Source: Chitinophagaceae bacterium (GTDB lineage: Bacteria > Bacteroidota > Bacteroidia > Chitinophagales > Chitinophagaceae). Taken from it: a stretch of 47,309 nucleotides of DNA. The stretch is from positions 1-47,309 of the forward strand of contig CANGBH010000014.1 in NCBI GenBank assembly GCA_947451935.1, given 5' to 3'. The position numbers and the translations under genes are program-made. The notes beneath the pieces were generated by a model. It searched no databases, was not told where the DNA came from, and worked only from the letters and a program-made list of their open reading frames with translations. Of this stretch, positions 7,703-16,343 are shown one piece after another. The stretch's first letter is position 1. Every line of letters begins with the position of its first letter.

Positions 7703-8515
7703 TTATTTTTCCATTTGCTCAATCACGGCATTGGTAACCCCTGTAAAGGAGAACCCACCATCATGAAACAGATTTTGCATCGTAACCATTTTAGTAAGAT
7801 CGGAGAAAAGGCTCACACAGTAATTTGCGCAATCTTCTCCTGATGCATTACCCAAAGGACTCATCTTTTCTGCATAGGTAACAAACCCATTAAATCCCTT
7901 TACACCACTACCAGCGGTTGTTAGTGTTGGAGATTGTGATATGGTATTTATTCTTACTTTTTTTCGAACCCCATAGTGATATCCAAAACTACGAGTTACA
8001 CTTTCCAAGAGGGCTTTAGCATCAGCCATTTCATTATAATCTGGGAATACGCGTTGTGCAGCGATATAAGTCAGTGCTACTACACTTCCATTATCATTTA
8101 ACGCATCCATATCCCATGCAGTCCTTAACACACGATGCAATGACATGGCAGATATATCGAGCGTTTTTTGATTAAATCCATAATCCATTTCTGTATAATG
8201 CTTACCCTTCCTCACATTCAAACTCATTCCAATGGAATGCAATATAAAATCCACGCCACCACCAAAATGCTTAACAGCTTCTTCAAATAACTTTTTTAAA
8301 TCATCCATGTTCACGACATCAGCACCAATCACTGGGGCATTTACAGCTTCAGCAAGTTTATTGATTTCTCCCATTCTTAATGCAACCGGAGCATTGGTAA
8401 GAACTAGTTCAGCACCTTGAGCATGGCAGGCCAGTGCAGTTTTCCATGCGATAGATTTTTCATCAAGTGCTCCGAAAATAATTCCTTTTTTACCTTTAAG
8501 TAATTGATTAGACAT
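7703..8515 (-). CDS. fabI: Enoyl-[acyl-carrier-protein] reductase (NADH)
   Basis: 270 residues, the FabI member of the short-chain dehydrogenase superfamily. The cofactor region is GKKGIIFGALDEKSIAWKTA and the catalytic block is TYIAAQRVFPDYNEMADAK, with Tyr, Tyr-x6-Lys and the intervening Met as in E. coli FabI. HSIGMS and ISQSPTLTTAGSG also fit. It reduces enoyl-ACP in the last step of each fatty acid elongation cycle and is the classic triclosan target. It is flanked by recN upstream and SemiSWEET downstream in the same direction. A one-mismatch -7 box (TATCTTCG) occurs about 20 bases before the ATG. Confidence 0.96.
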   Translation of the reverse strand: MSNQLLKGKKGIIFGALDEKSIAWKTALACHAQGAELVLTNAPVALRMGEINKLAEAVNAPVIGADVVNMDDLKKLFEEAVKHFGGGVDFILHSIGMSLNVRKGKHYTEMDYGFNQKTLDISAMSLHRVLRTAWDMDALNDNGSVVALTYIAAQRVFPDYNEMADAKALLESVTRSFGYHYGVRKKVRINTISQSPTLTTAGSGVKGFNGFVTYAEKMSPLGNASGEDCANYCVSLFSDLTKMVTMQNLFHDGGFSFTGVTNAVIEQMEK

Positions 8516-8602
8516 ATCATTCTATTTTGGATTGCGAAGATACTGAGAAAAAAGATGACAAATTACAAGACAATAGATAGTTAGCAAAGTAGAAAATATA
8601 GC

Positions 8603-10261
8603 CTAATTTCTATCCATCATCTCTTTAGCACTTGCAATAGCAGCTTCACTTGGATTTTCCCCTGCCAACATTTTGGCTACTGCCATGATACTTTCATCAG
8701 GAAGAAGTTGCTTTATGCTCGTCGTAATGATTCCATTTACTTCTTGTTTGAAAACGTACAAATGATAATCTGCCTTGGCAGCAATTTGAGGCTGATGTGT
8801 AATAGATATTAGCTGATGCGAGTCAGCTAATTCTTCCATCAATAAACCAACTTGTCTTGCCGCTTCGCCACTAATTCCCGTATCAATCTCGTCAAAAATC
8901 AACGTAGGCATTTCAAGTGAATCAGCAACCAGGGATTTTAGAATAAGCATAAGTCTACTTAACTCCCCACCACTCGCTACTTTATGAAGCGGTTCATAAT
9001 TGCCACTTTTATTTGCATCAAACAAAAAATTAATTTGATCTAGGCCAACGGCAGAGAGCTCTCCCTTCTTCACTTCTATTTTCAACGATGCATTTGGCAT
9101 TCCAACACGAGCCAGTAATTCTTTTGTGGATTTCTCAAGCACCGGTACCTGTTTAACTCTTTTTTCATGAATCAGGTTTGCCTCTTTATATGCCTGATCA
9201 TATAGTTTATTTTTTTCCTTTTCACAGGCATCCAGTTCGTCTTGAACATGCTCAAGGGTTTCTACCTCTTTATAAAATCCATTACGCAATGTCACAAGCT
9301 GATCTGCGGAAACCAATCCATGTTTTTTTACAAGACGTTGTGCGTTTGATAACCGCTCACTAATCTGATCCATTCTTTTTTCATCTACCAAAATCTTATT
9401 CATTATGGATTGCAACTCACCACTTAAATCTTTTAGGTCAAGGTAAGCAGAACCCATGCGAGTGGACATGGAGTGCAGATCAGTATGGAAAGCTGAAAGT
9501 GACTGCAACATGCTTTGCATATTCTTAAGCTGCGACAACATCGGCTGCTCCCCTTCATCTAACGTGTATGAAATTTTTGATAGCCCATCTCTAATTTGTT
9601 CAGCATGAGATAATACGTTTAACTCCTCTTCCAATTGTTTTTCTTCCCCTTCTAACCAGTTCAATTCATCCAATTCGTTCAATAGAAAGCGCTTATACTC
9701 TCGTTCTTGCTCAGCTTTTGCAATCTGCTGCTTGAGTTGTTCAATTCTCTTTAAGACCTCCGTATAGTTCGTGTAAACTACTGTATATGCCTCCATTAAA
9801 TGGAGCGATCCAGACCTGGCATCTAACAGTGTTCGTTGAAAATCTTTGTTCCCTAACTGCAGTGTATCAAATTGTTGGTGTAAATCAACCAATATAGAAG
9901 CAACAGATTGAAGCAGCCCTAAATTAACGGGAGTGTCATTTACAAAACACCTCGACTTGCCATTGGCTGCGATTTCACGGCGCAAAATCAACTCAGCATC
10001 CAGCTCAATATCAGATTCTAATAGCAATTCCTTAAGATTAGATTTTCCTTCAGATGTGAATGTTGCTTCTACAATCAGCTTTTTCGTTCTATCCCCTAAC
10101 TGTGATAAATCAGCTCGATTTCCTAATGCCAGTCCAAGTGCACCCATCAGTATACTCTTTCCGGCACCCGTTTCTCCAGTGATAATAGAAAGCTTGCTAG
10201 AGAAATCAATCTCAAGTGCGGAAATGATTGCATAATTCTGAATCAATAGGCGCTGAAGCAT
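8603..10261 (-). CDS. recN: DNA repair protein RecN
   Basis: 552 residues, an SMC-like ATPase of the usual length. Walker A GETGAGKS is at residues 29-36 in an N-terminal half starting MLQRLLIQNYAIISALEIDF. A long coiled-coil region rich in Glu, Lys and Gln occupies roughly residues 150-370. The C-terminal half has the ABC signature VASGGELSRLML, Walker B PTLIFDEIDTGISG and the His switch ITHQPQIAAKAD. RecN is an early double-strand-break repair cohesin. The ATG follows a perfect -7 box by four bases, suggesting a leaderless transcript. No LexA-type operator is recognised. Confidence 0.96.
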   Translation of the reverse strand: MLQRLLIQNYAIISALEIDFSSKLSIITGETGAGKSILMGALGLALGNRADLSQLGDRTKKLIVEATFTSEGKSNLKELLLESDIELDAELILRREIAANGKSRCFVNDTPVNLGLLQSVASILVDLHQQFDTLQLGNKDFQRTLLDARSGSLHLMEAYTVVYTNYTEVLKRIEQLKQQIAKAEQEREYKRFLLNELDELNWLEGEEKQLEEELNVLSHAEQIRDGLSKISYTLDEGEQPMLSQLKNMQSMLQSLSAFHTDLHSMSTRMGSAYLDLKDLSGELQSIMNKILVDEKRMDQISERLSNAQRLVKKHGLVSADQLVTLRNGFYKEVETLEHVQDELDACEKEKNKLYDQAYKEANLIHEKRVKQVPVLEKSTKELLARVGMPNASLKIEVKKGELSAVGLDQINFLFDANKSGNYEPLHKVASGGELSRLMLILKSLVADSLEMPTLIFDEIDTGISGEAARQVGLLMEELADSHQLISITHQPQIAAKADYHLYVFKQEVNGIITTSIKQLLPDESIMAVAKMLAGENPSEAAIASAKEMMDRN

Positions 10262-10265
10262 AGCT

Positions 10266-10273
10266 CAAATTTA
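10266..10273 (-). promoter_or_regulatory. -7 box of recN, four bases before the ATG
   Basis: The minus strand reads TAAATTTG, then AGCT, then the recN ATG, the same box-to-start spacing as at trpS, fmt and the RlmI-like gene. No -33 TTG lies at the proper distance. Confidence 0.6.
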
Positions 10274-10407
10274 ACATGATTCAAGAAAGAAAGAACATAT
10301 TTAGTAAAAGAAAAACATCAAAAATCAAAGTTGTTATCCACCATCTTAAAACAATGCCAATTTCGATTTTCGATAATTGCATTATCTTTCCATCCCAAGG
10401 CTAAATC

Positions 10408-11913
10408 ATGTCACCATTTATTTTATTTTCATTCGTAACAGGCTATTTTATCATCTTGCTTAGCGTTGCATTTTACACGTCACGGAACGCAACGAATGAG
10501 TCATTTTTCATTGGCAACAGAAACTCCAATTGGATGCTCGTTGCTTTTGGCATGATTGGAACATCATTATCTGGCGTAACATTTGTTTCGGTTCCCGGAA
10601 CAGTTGGCGACTTTGCACTCAATGGATTTAAAGGATTCGGTTATTTTCAAGTGGCTATAGGATATATCTTTGGATACTTAGTAATTGGACTGGTACTCTT
10701 ACCCCTATACTATAAGCTAAACCTAACGTCTATTTACCATTATTTAGACCAACGATTTGGAAGATCAAGCTATAAAACAGGTTCTCTTTTCTTCATCATT
10801 TCCCGGACGTTTGGCGCAACAGCAAGACTATTTCTTGTTATCAATGTTTTACAGATTTTCATTTTAGATGAAATGGGTGTTCCTTTTGCAGTAACTACCG
10901 CACTCATCTTACTCATGATTTTACTTTATACCTTCAAAGGAGGAGTTAAAACAATTGTATATACAGACACGCTACAAACTAGCTTTATGCTGTTAGGACT
11001 CGTTATCTGTTTATCCTATATTTTAACGCACATGAACCTTTCACTCAGCCAGGCATTTTCATTGATGGCAGAAAAAGGATACACCAAAATGATAGAAACA
11101 GATTACAAGAGTAAAGCGTTTCTATTCAAAAACTTAATTGGTGGTGCCGTCATAGCCATTGCTATGACAGGACTTGACCAGGAGATGATGCAAAAAAACA
11201 TCAGCGTGCGGACCGTAAGAGACTCTCAAAAAAATATGTTGAGTTTCACCATAATTATGGTCTTGGTCAACTTATTATTTCTTGTTTTAGGCGGACTACT
11301 ATACTTATATATGATAGACCAAGGAGCTGTATACGAAGGAAAGCAACTACTTCTGCAGGGCAAAAATGTAATAGGCGACGATGTGTTTCCAACCGTAGCA
11401 TTATTCCATTTGCCACCAGCCATCGGCATTATATTTATCATTGCCTTAATCTCTGCACTCTTCCCAAGCGCTGATGGTGCATTAACTGCACTTACCTCTT
11501 CGTTTTGTATTGACATATTAGGAATACGCAGAAACCCTGAGCTTTCAGAAAAAAAACAAAAAGCCATTCGTATTACAACACATATCAGTTTTGCGATACT
11601 ATTTATGTTTTGCATACTTATATTTAAGTGGATCAATAACAAATCAATCATCAATATCATCCTTGACCTTGCTGGATACACATACGGACCTTTATTAGGT
11701 CTATTTTCATTTGGTATGCTAACCAAAAGGCAACTTGGAAAGGGATATGGAGTAACCGCAGTTTGCTTGATTGCTCCGGCTATATGTTATATTCTTGGGA
11801 AAAACGCTGCAAATTGGTTCCATGGTTATCAGATTGGCTTTGAAATGCTGCTCATCAATGGAATATTTACTTTCGTAGGGCTTTGGATGATCTCAAGGAA
11901 AAAAGCCACTTAA
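10408..11913 (+). CDS. Sodium:solute symporter (SSS family)
   Basis: 501 residues, highly hydrophobic, with about 13 membrane segments as in the LeuT-fold SSS family. ESFFIGNRNSNWMLVAFGMIGTSLSGVTF is the family N-terminal signature and FPSADGALTALTSSFCIDIL in the late middle carries the Ser/Thr pair of the Na2 sodium site. Substrates in this family range from sugars, sialic acid and proline to pantothenate, and none is specified here. It is alone on its strand segment, divergent from recN, and 70 bases before the O-methyltransferase start, which has its own promoter. Confidence 0.9.
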   Translation: MSPFILFSFVTGYFIILLSVAFYTSRNATNESFFIGNRNSNWMLVAFGMIGTSLSGVTFVSVPGTVGDFALNGFKGFGYFQVAIGYIFGYLVIGLVLLPLYYKLNLTSIYHYLDQRFGRSSYKTGSLFFIISRTFGATARLFLVINVLQIFILDEMGVPFAVTTALILLMILLYTFKGGVKTIVYTDTLQTSFMLLGLVICLSYILTHMNLSLSQAFSLMAEKGYTKMIETDYKSKAFLFKNLIGGAVIAIAMTGLDQEMMQKNISVRTVRDSQKNMLSFTIIMVLVNLLFLVLGGLLYLYMIDQGAVYEGKQLLLQGKNVIGDDVFPTVALFHLPPAIGIIFIIALISALFPSADGALTALTSSFCIDILGIRRNPELSEKKQKAIRITTHISFAILFMFCILIFKWINNKSIINIILDLAGYTYGPLLGLFSFGMLTKRQLGKGYGVTAVCLIAPAICYILGKNAANWFHGYQIGFEMLLINGIFTFVGLWMISRKKAT

Positions 11914-11940
11914 TTTTTACTTTTCTACAACATAGTTGAG

Positions 11941-11971
11941 TTGTAACAGAAGCCTTAAGGGTGTAATTTTG
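11941..11971 (+). promoter_or_regulatory. -33/-7 promoter before the O-methyltransferase gene
   Basis: TTG at 11941-11943, a 20-base spacer, then TAATTTTG at 11964-11971. The ATG at 11984 follows 12 bases later. A possible upstream TTG start at 11936 would place the promoter inside the coding region, which argues for the ATG. Confidence 0.6.
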
Positions 11972-11983
11972 CAAAAAACGATT

Positions 11984-12622
11984 ATGGACATCATTCAACA
12001 AGAGGTGAATCAGTATGCGTTGCTTCATAGTACGCAACAAGATTCGTTGTTGGATGAAATCCAGAAAAACACAGAAGAAAAGCATCCAGAAGCACACATG
12101 CTCAGTGGTCCTCTTCAAGGGCAATTTCTTAGTATGATAAGCAGGATGATCAAACCTAAGATGATTTTAGAGATTGGCAGCTTTGTGGGATATAGTGCAC
12201 TCTGTCTTGTTAAAGGGTTAGCTGAACATGGAGAACTTCATACCATTGAAAAAAGAGAAAATGATGCGTTAACCGCACAGTCATATTTTGATCGAAGTGA
12301 ATATAAAAATCAACTAAGACTTCATGTCGGTTCAGCAACAGATATAATTGCTGATTTGAATAAAGATTGGGATTTGATCTTTGTAGACGCAGACAAAACC
12401 GGATACTTAGGTTACTTTCAATCACTAATTGATAAAGTCAAACCTGGTACTTGGTTTTTATTTGACAATGTGTTTTTTCATGGAGAAGTTTTGAAAGATC
12501 AACTGATTGGGAAAAATTCAAAAGCGATCCATGAATTCAATGAATATATTAAAAACGACAGTAGAGTTGAAAAAGTAATGTTAACCATCCGTGATGGACT
12601 CACTCTGTTGTATAAAAAATAA
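11984..12622 (+). CDS. O-methyltransferase, class I SAM-dependent (family 3)
   Basis: 212 residues from the ATG at 11984. HPEAHMLSGPLQGQFLSMI is the substrate-capping N-terminal helix seen in catechol/caffeoyl-CoA-type O-methyltransferases, ILEIGSFVGYSALCL is the SAM-binding motif I, and LIFVDADKTGYLGYF carries the metal-binding Asp residues. KPGTWFLFDNVFFHG supplies the third Asp/Asn ligand. The physiological acceptor is unknown. The frame is open further upstream, but that part overlaps the promoter. The next gene starts three bases after the stop. Confidence 0.9.
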   Translation: MDIIQQEVNQYALLHSTQQDSLLDEIQKNTEEKHPEAHMLSGPLQGQFLSMISRMIKPKMILEIGSFVGYSALCLVKGLAEHGELHTIEKRENDALTAQSYFDRSEYKNQLRLHVGSATDIIADLNKDWDLIFVDADKTGYLGYFQSLIDKVKPGTWFLFDNVFFHGEVLKDQLIGKNSKAIHEFNEYIKNDSRVEKVMLTIRDGLTLLYKK

Positions 12623-12625
12623 ACA

Positions 12626-13870
12626 ATGCTGAAAAGAAAATTATCTTCTACGCTTTTTATAACTATAGGCTTATTGCTTATCCTGCAGATAAACTCACGT
12701 GCACAACAAGTGACAACGCCTGCAATTGTAAGCTATATCGAGACGTATGCACAATTGGCAATTCAAGAAATGGATAGAACTGGAATTCCTGCATCAATAA
12801 AAATTGCACAAGGTATTCTGGAAACTGATGCTGGAAGAAGCGATTTGGTTCAACAGTCGAATAACCATTTTGGAATAAAATGCAAAACAAGTTGGACTGG
12901 AGACAAAGTATACCATGATGATGATGCTTCAGGAGAATGTTTTAGAAAATATAACTCAGCTGGTGATTCATATGCTGACCATTCAGACTATCTCAAATCA
13001 CAACCCCGTTATGCATTTCTATTCAACTATGACATAAATGATTATAAGTCTTGGGCATGGGGATTGAAAAAAGCAGGCTATGCCACAAACCCTATATATG
13101 CACAAACCCTCATCAAATATATTGAAACATACAACCTGAATTCTCTTAATGAGTTCAGTGATGAAGACTCAAGTGCATTACGTTCGTATTTCAATTTACT
13201 AGAAAATGATTTAGGTGCCTTGACTTCATTACCTAAACGAACTAACTTGATTGAATCAAATACGCTTCCACTTAACGAGGATGAAACACAAACTAAAGAA
13301 GTTGAGGTAGAAAAAAACACCAAGCCGTCTGAATTTCAAAAAGGCATCTTCAAGATAAATGGACTCAAGGTAGTGTTTTGCAAAGCTGATCAATCGGTGC
13401 TTTCAATTGCAAAAAAACATCATGTTCATTTATCACAGCTACTTAGCTGGAATGAACTTCCCAAATCAACTACTTTGCTAAAAGAAGATCAACTAATCTT
13501 TCTACAAAAGAAAAAAAAGCATGCAGAAAAAGACTTCCATATTGTTCAACGTGGAGAAAGTCTTTACGACATAAGTCAAAAAGAAGGCGTGCGTCTTGAA
13601 TCACTTTGTAGTCTGAATGATATAGACAGAAACAAACGATTGAAAAACAAAGAAAGAATAATCCTCAATAATGAAACATCACCTGCTCTACTTTCATTTA
13701 CCAAAAATACTCATGGTAAAAAACATATAGCCACGCATGTTGTAAAGCAAGGCGAGTCTCTTTATACCATTGCCAAAAAATACAAAACAACGATAGACTC
13801 AATCAAAGATGCAAACGATATGAAGCGCAATGAATTGCAAGTTGGACAATCTCTAAGGATTCCAAAATAA
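12626..13870 (+). CDS. LysM-repeat glucosaminidase (GH73-type peptidoglycan hydrolase)
   Basis: 414 residues. A signal peptide (hydrophobic LFITIGLLLILQINSRAQQ) is followed by a GH73-like glucosaminidase domain at about residues 30-170, with the catalytic Glu in AQGILETDAGRSDL and the typical NNHFGIKC and YNSAGDSYADHSDYL blocks. Three LysM peptidoglycan-binding repeats follow near residues 248-291 (divergent), 304-348 (HIVQRGESLYDISQKEG) and 369-414 (HVVKQGESLYTIAKKY). It should cleave glycan strands in the periplasm. It begins three bases after the O-methyltransferase and ends five bases before hpt, so the three genes are probably cotranscribed. Confidence 0.92.
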   Translation: MLKRKLSSTLFITIGLLLILQINSRAQQVTTPAIVSYIETYAQLAIQEMDRTGIPASIKIAQGILETDAGRSDLVQQSNNHFGIKCKTSWTGDKVYHDDDASGECFRKYNSAGDSYADHSDYLKSQPRYAFLFNYDINDYKSWAWGLKKAGYATNPIYAQTLIKYIETYNLNSLNEFSDEDSSALRSYFNLLENDLGALTSLPKRTNLIESNTLPLNEDETQTKEVEVEKNTKPSEFQKGIFKINGLKVVFCKADQSVLSIAKKHHVHLSQLLSWNELPKSTTLLKEDQLIFLQKKKKHAEKDFHIVQRGESLYDISQKEGVRLESLCSLNDIDRNKRLKNKERIILNNETSPALLSFTKNTHGKKHIATHVVKQGESLYTIAKKYKTTIDSIKDANDMKRNELQVGQSLRIPK

Positions 13871-13874
13871 TTCA

Positions 13875-14411
13875 ATGGACATACAAATATTGGATAAAAA
13901 ATTTGCCCCCTATATAACTGAGGAAAAAATTAATGACGCTGTTTGCAGAATAGCCTCATTAATTAATGCTGACTTTAAAGAGAAGACCCCACTTTTTATA
14001 GCTATTCTAAATGGGGCTTTCATATTTGCATCCGACCTGTATAAAGAAATTAATATCCCTTCAGAAATCACATTCGTCAAACTTTCATCCTATAGAGGCA
14101 CACAATCATCTGGTAATGTGACTACATCAATTGGAATGGATGTTTCGATTAAAGATCGAGAAATAATAATACTTGAAGATATTGTGGATACTGGTAAAAC
14201 ACTTACCACATTTATTGAAGAATTGAAAAAAGAAGAACCCTCTTCTATTCGCATCTGTGCCCTTCTACATAAACAAGAGGCAACGACTCATCCTATTCCT
14301 ATTGATTATCTCGGATTCACTATTCCCAATCTATTCGTAGTAGGATATGGGCTAGATTACAATGGATTTGGCCGAAACTTGAAAGATATTCATCAACTCC
14401 AAGAAGGCTAG
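13875..14411 (+). CDS. hpt: Hypoxanthine phosphoribosyltransferase
   Basis: 178 residues, type I phosphoribosyltransferase fold. The PRPP-binding loop is EDIVDTGKT near residues 100-108, preceded by the hydrophobic strand EIIIL. KLSSYRGTQSSG is the flexible catalytic loop with the SY pair, and DYLGFTIPNLFVVGYGLDYNGFGRNL is the C-terminal purine-recognition segment. It salvages hypoxanthine (and possibly guanine) to IMP/GMP. It is the last gene of the run starting at the O-methyltransferase and converges on dnaJ with a nine-base gap. Confidence 0.95.
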   Translation: MDIQILDKKFAPYITEEKINDAVCRIASLINADFKEKTPLFIAILNGAFIFASDLYKEINIPSEITFVKLSSYRGTQSSGNVTTSIGMDVSIKDREIIILEDIVDTGKTLTTFIEELKKEEPSSIRICALLHKQEATTHPIPIDYLGFTIPNLFVVGYGLDYNGFGRNLKDIHQLQEG

Positions 14412-14426
14412 AAAAGATTTTTAGCC
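14406..14426. terminator. Weak hairpin across the hpt/dnaJ convergent stops
   Basis: GGCTAGAAA pairs with TTTTTAGCC (nine pairs, one G-T) around a three-base loop. The hpt stop TAG (14409-14411) and the dnaJ stop TAA (minus strand, 14423-14421) both fall inside the stem. There is no clear T run after it on either strand, so termination is only possible. Confidence 0.3.
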
Positions 14427-15593
14427 AAACATTTCCTTAATCTTTGAAAAGAAACTCTTCTCGTTTTTATCTGGTTTGGGCTGAAAACTTGGCGAGTCTT
14501 TGAATTTTTCTATAATCTCTTTCTCCTCTTTCGTTACTTCTTGTGGCACCCATACATTAACATGAATTAATTGATCTCCTTTCTCATATGAATTGATAGC
14601 AGGAAATCCTTTACCCTTTAACCTGAATATTTTTCCACCTTGCGTTCCTGGGGGTATTTTTATTTTGGCCCTTCCATCGATTGTAGGCACTTCAAGATGC
14701 GCTCCAAAAACAGCATCTGCAAAAGTGATATACATATCGTAAATAACATTTAAATTATCGCGCTGCAATTCAGCATGTTGCTCTTCTTCAATCAGAACAA
14801 TCAAGTCTCCAGATGCACCACCTCGCTCTCCTGCATTTCCTTTACCGCTCAAACTAAGTTGCATTCCTTCTTGTACTCCTGCAGGAATATCAATAGACAT
14901 TGTTTCTTCTGTATACACACGACCTTCACCTTTACATGAAGTACATTTACTAGTAATAGTAGAACCTTCGCCATTGCATGTTGGACAAGTACCTACTGTT
15001 TGCATTTGACCAAGAAATGTGTTGGTCACTTTTCTAACCTGCCCATTTCCTCCACAAGTCGCACAGGTTTGCACAGAACTTTTATCTTTCGCACCAGAGC
15101 CACTACACGTAGTACATGGCGTATATTTTTTTACCTTGACCGTTTTGTTAGCGCCTTTTGCAATCTCCTCATAATTCATTTTCAACTTGATCCGCAAATT
15201 GCTTCCTCGGGTTCCTTTAGCCCTACCTCCAGAACTTCGCTGACGACCACCACCACCACCACCGCCAAAAAAGCTTCCAAATAAATCATCCCCAAAAATA
15301 TCTCCAAAATTGCTGAAGATATCATCCATATTCATTCCTTGACCACCGCCAAAACCGCCACCACGCTGATTCATACCAGCATGGCCATACTTATCATATT
15401 GAGCACGTTTTTCTTGATCACTCAATACTTCATATGCCTCAGCAGCCTCTTTGAACTTATCCTCTGCAGACTTATCGCCTGGATTACGGTCAGGGTGAAA
15501 TTGCATTGCCACCTTCCGATATGCCTTTTTAATTTCATCCGCAGTTGATGATTTTGCAACCCCAAGTATCTCGTAAAAATCTCTTTTTGCCAT
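14421..15593 (-). CDS. dnaJ: Chaperone protein DnaJ
   Basis: 390 residues. The J-domain has HPD at residues 33-35 ([11 protein letters not shown]). A Gly/Phe-rich linker (about 75-130) is followed by a zinc domain with four CxxCxGxG-type repeats ([32 protein letters not shown]) at about 160-230 and then the C-terminal substrate-binding domains. It stimulates DnaK ATPase and holds unfolded clients. It lies 27 bases after grpE, forming a grpE-dnaJ operon; dnaK is not in the window. Confidence 0.97.
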   Translation of the reverse strand: MAKRDFYEILGVAKSSTADEIKKAYRKVAMQFHPDRNPGDKSAEDKFKEAAEAYEVLSDQEKRAQYDKYGHAGMNQRGGGFGGGQGMNMDDIFSNFGDIFGDDLFGSFFGGGGGGGRQRSSGGRAKGTRGSNLRIKLKMNYEEIAKGANKTVKVKKYTPCTTCSGSGAKDKSSVQTCATCGGNGQVRKVTNTFLGQMQTVGTCPTCNGEGSTITSKCTSCKGEGRVYTEETMSIDIPAGVQEGMQLSLSGKGNAGERGGASGDLIVLIEEEQHAELQRDNLNVIYDMYITFADAVFGAHLEVPTIDGRAKIKIPPGTQGGKIFRLKGKGFPAINSYEKGDQLIHVNVWVPQEVTKEEKEIIEKFKDSPSFQPKPDKNEKSFFSKIKEMFG

Positions 15594-15620
15594 TTGTGTA
15601 GTTTAGATGACGCAGCTTTT

Positions 15621-16154
15621 TTATTTACCTACAACGACTTTTGAAAATCGAATAATCTTATCATTCAGGGTATACCCTTTTTCTAACTCATCAACCACTT
15701 TGCCCTTCATATCTTCTGCAACATCAATTTCAGTAATGGCCTCATGGAAGTCAGGATTGAACTCTTGTCCAACACAATTCATTTCTTTCAATCCACGTGA
15801 AGAAAGTGTATTCCTGAATTTAGAAATTACCAAGGCAATTCCTTGTCGAATTTGCGCGATATCGTCGCTCCCTTGAATTTGCTTTTCCGCCCTGTCAAAA
15901 TCATCCATCACTTCAAGCATTGACTGTATAACTTCTTTCCCAGCCGTCTGCATCATTTCAATACGCTCTTTTGCACTTCTTCGCTTAAAATTATCAAACT
16001 CCGCATATAACCTTATGAACTTATCTTTTTGCTCTGCAAGTTCAATTTTTAACCCCTCCGCCTCATTTTGAGCGATTTGCTCTGCTGAAAGAGGCTCATT
16101 ATTCACTTCTTGGGTAGATTCTTCCTGTTCTGGGTGTATTTCTTTTTCTTTCAT
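15621..16154 (-). CDS. grpE: Nucleotide exchange factor GrpE
   Basis: 177 residues. An acidic, Glu/Gln-rich N-terminal tail precedes the long dimerising helix (LAEQKDKFIRLYAEFDNFKRR), followed by the DFDRAEKQ helix and the C-terminal beta wing (GQEFNPDFHEAITEIDV ... GYTLNDKIIRFSKVVVGK). It releases ADP from DnaK. First gene of the grpE-dnaJ operon. Its upstream region has two 12-base direct repeats 30 bases apart but neither a CIRCE element nor a perfect -7 box. Confidence 0.95.
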   Translation of the reverse strand: MKEKEIHPEQEESTQEVNNEPLSAEQIAQNEAEGLKIELAEQKDKFIRLYAEFDNFKRRSAKERIEMMQTAGKEVIQSMLEVMDDFDRAEKQIQGSDDIAQIRQGIALVISKFRNTLSSRGLKEMNCVGQEFNPDFHEAITEIDVAEDMKGKVVDELEKGYTLNDKIIRFSKVVVGK

Positions 16155-16182
16155 TGTATTATAATTTGCAAAAACAATAGGT

Positions 16183-16224
16183 CAAATTTTCTGCCACCAA
16201 TCGGCAATAAGCCAAATTGTCTGC
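16183..16224. repeat. Pair of 12-base direct repeats upstream of grpE
   Basis: CAAATTTTCTGC at 16183-16194 and CAAATTGTCTGC at 16213-16224 differ at one base and start exactly 30 bases apart, about three helical turns. They lie 29-70 bases before the grpE ATG, a position suitable for regulator binding. Function is inferred only. Confidence 0.4.
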
Positions 16225-16331
16225 TTTCTGTAAAATGAAATGCAAATTTCGATTATTTCAGCGAGTTAACGCTCTTTTTGAGGAAAAAACAATGGGTTAA
16301 ATGACAAGGCTATACTAAAAAGGACAAGACG

Positions 16332-16339
16332 TACCTTTG
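16332..16339 (+). promoter_or_regulatory. -7 box of the RlmI-like gene, four bases before the ATG
   Basis: TACCTTTG followed by CAAC and the ATG at 16344. It is a perfect TAnnTTTG match with the same four-base spacing as at trpS, recN and fmt. No -33 TTG is visible. Confidence 0.6.
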
Positions 16340-16343
16340 CAAC

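Noticed and set aside
11226-11726. 166-codon open frame antisense to the sodium/solute symporter
   Set aside because: It is covered by a clear symporter gene on the other strand, has no promoter or recognisable domain, and its Ile/Met/Asn-rich composition is what a membrane-protein gene gives in reverse.
11936-11983. TTG start extending the O-methyltransferase by 16 residues
   Set aside because: A full -33/-7 promoter (11941-11971) lies inside the extension, and the conserved family start is at the ATG at 11984.
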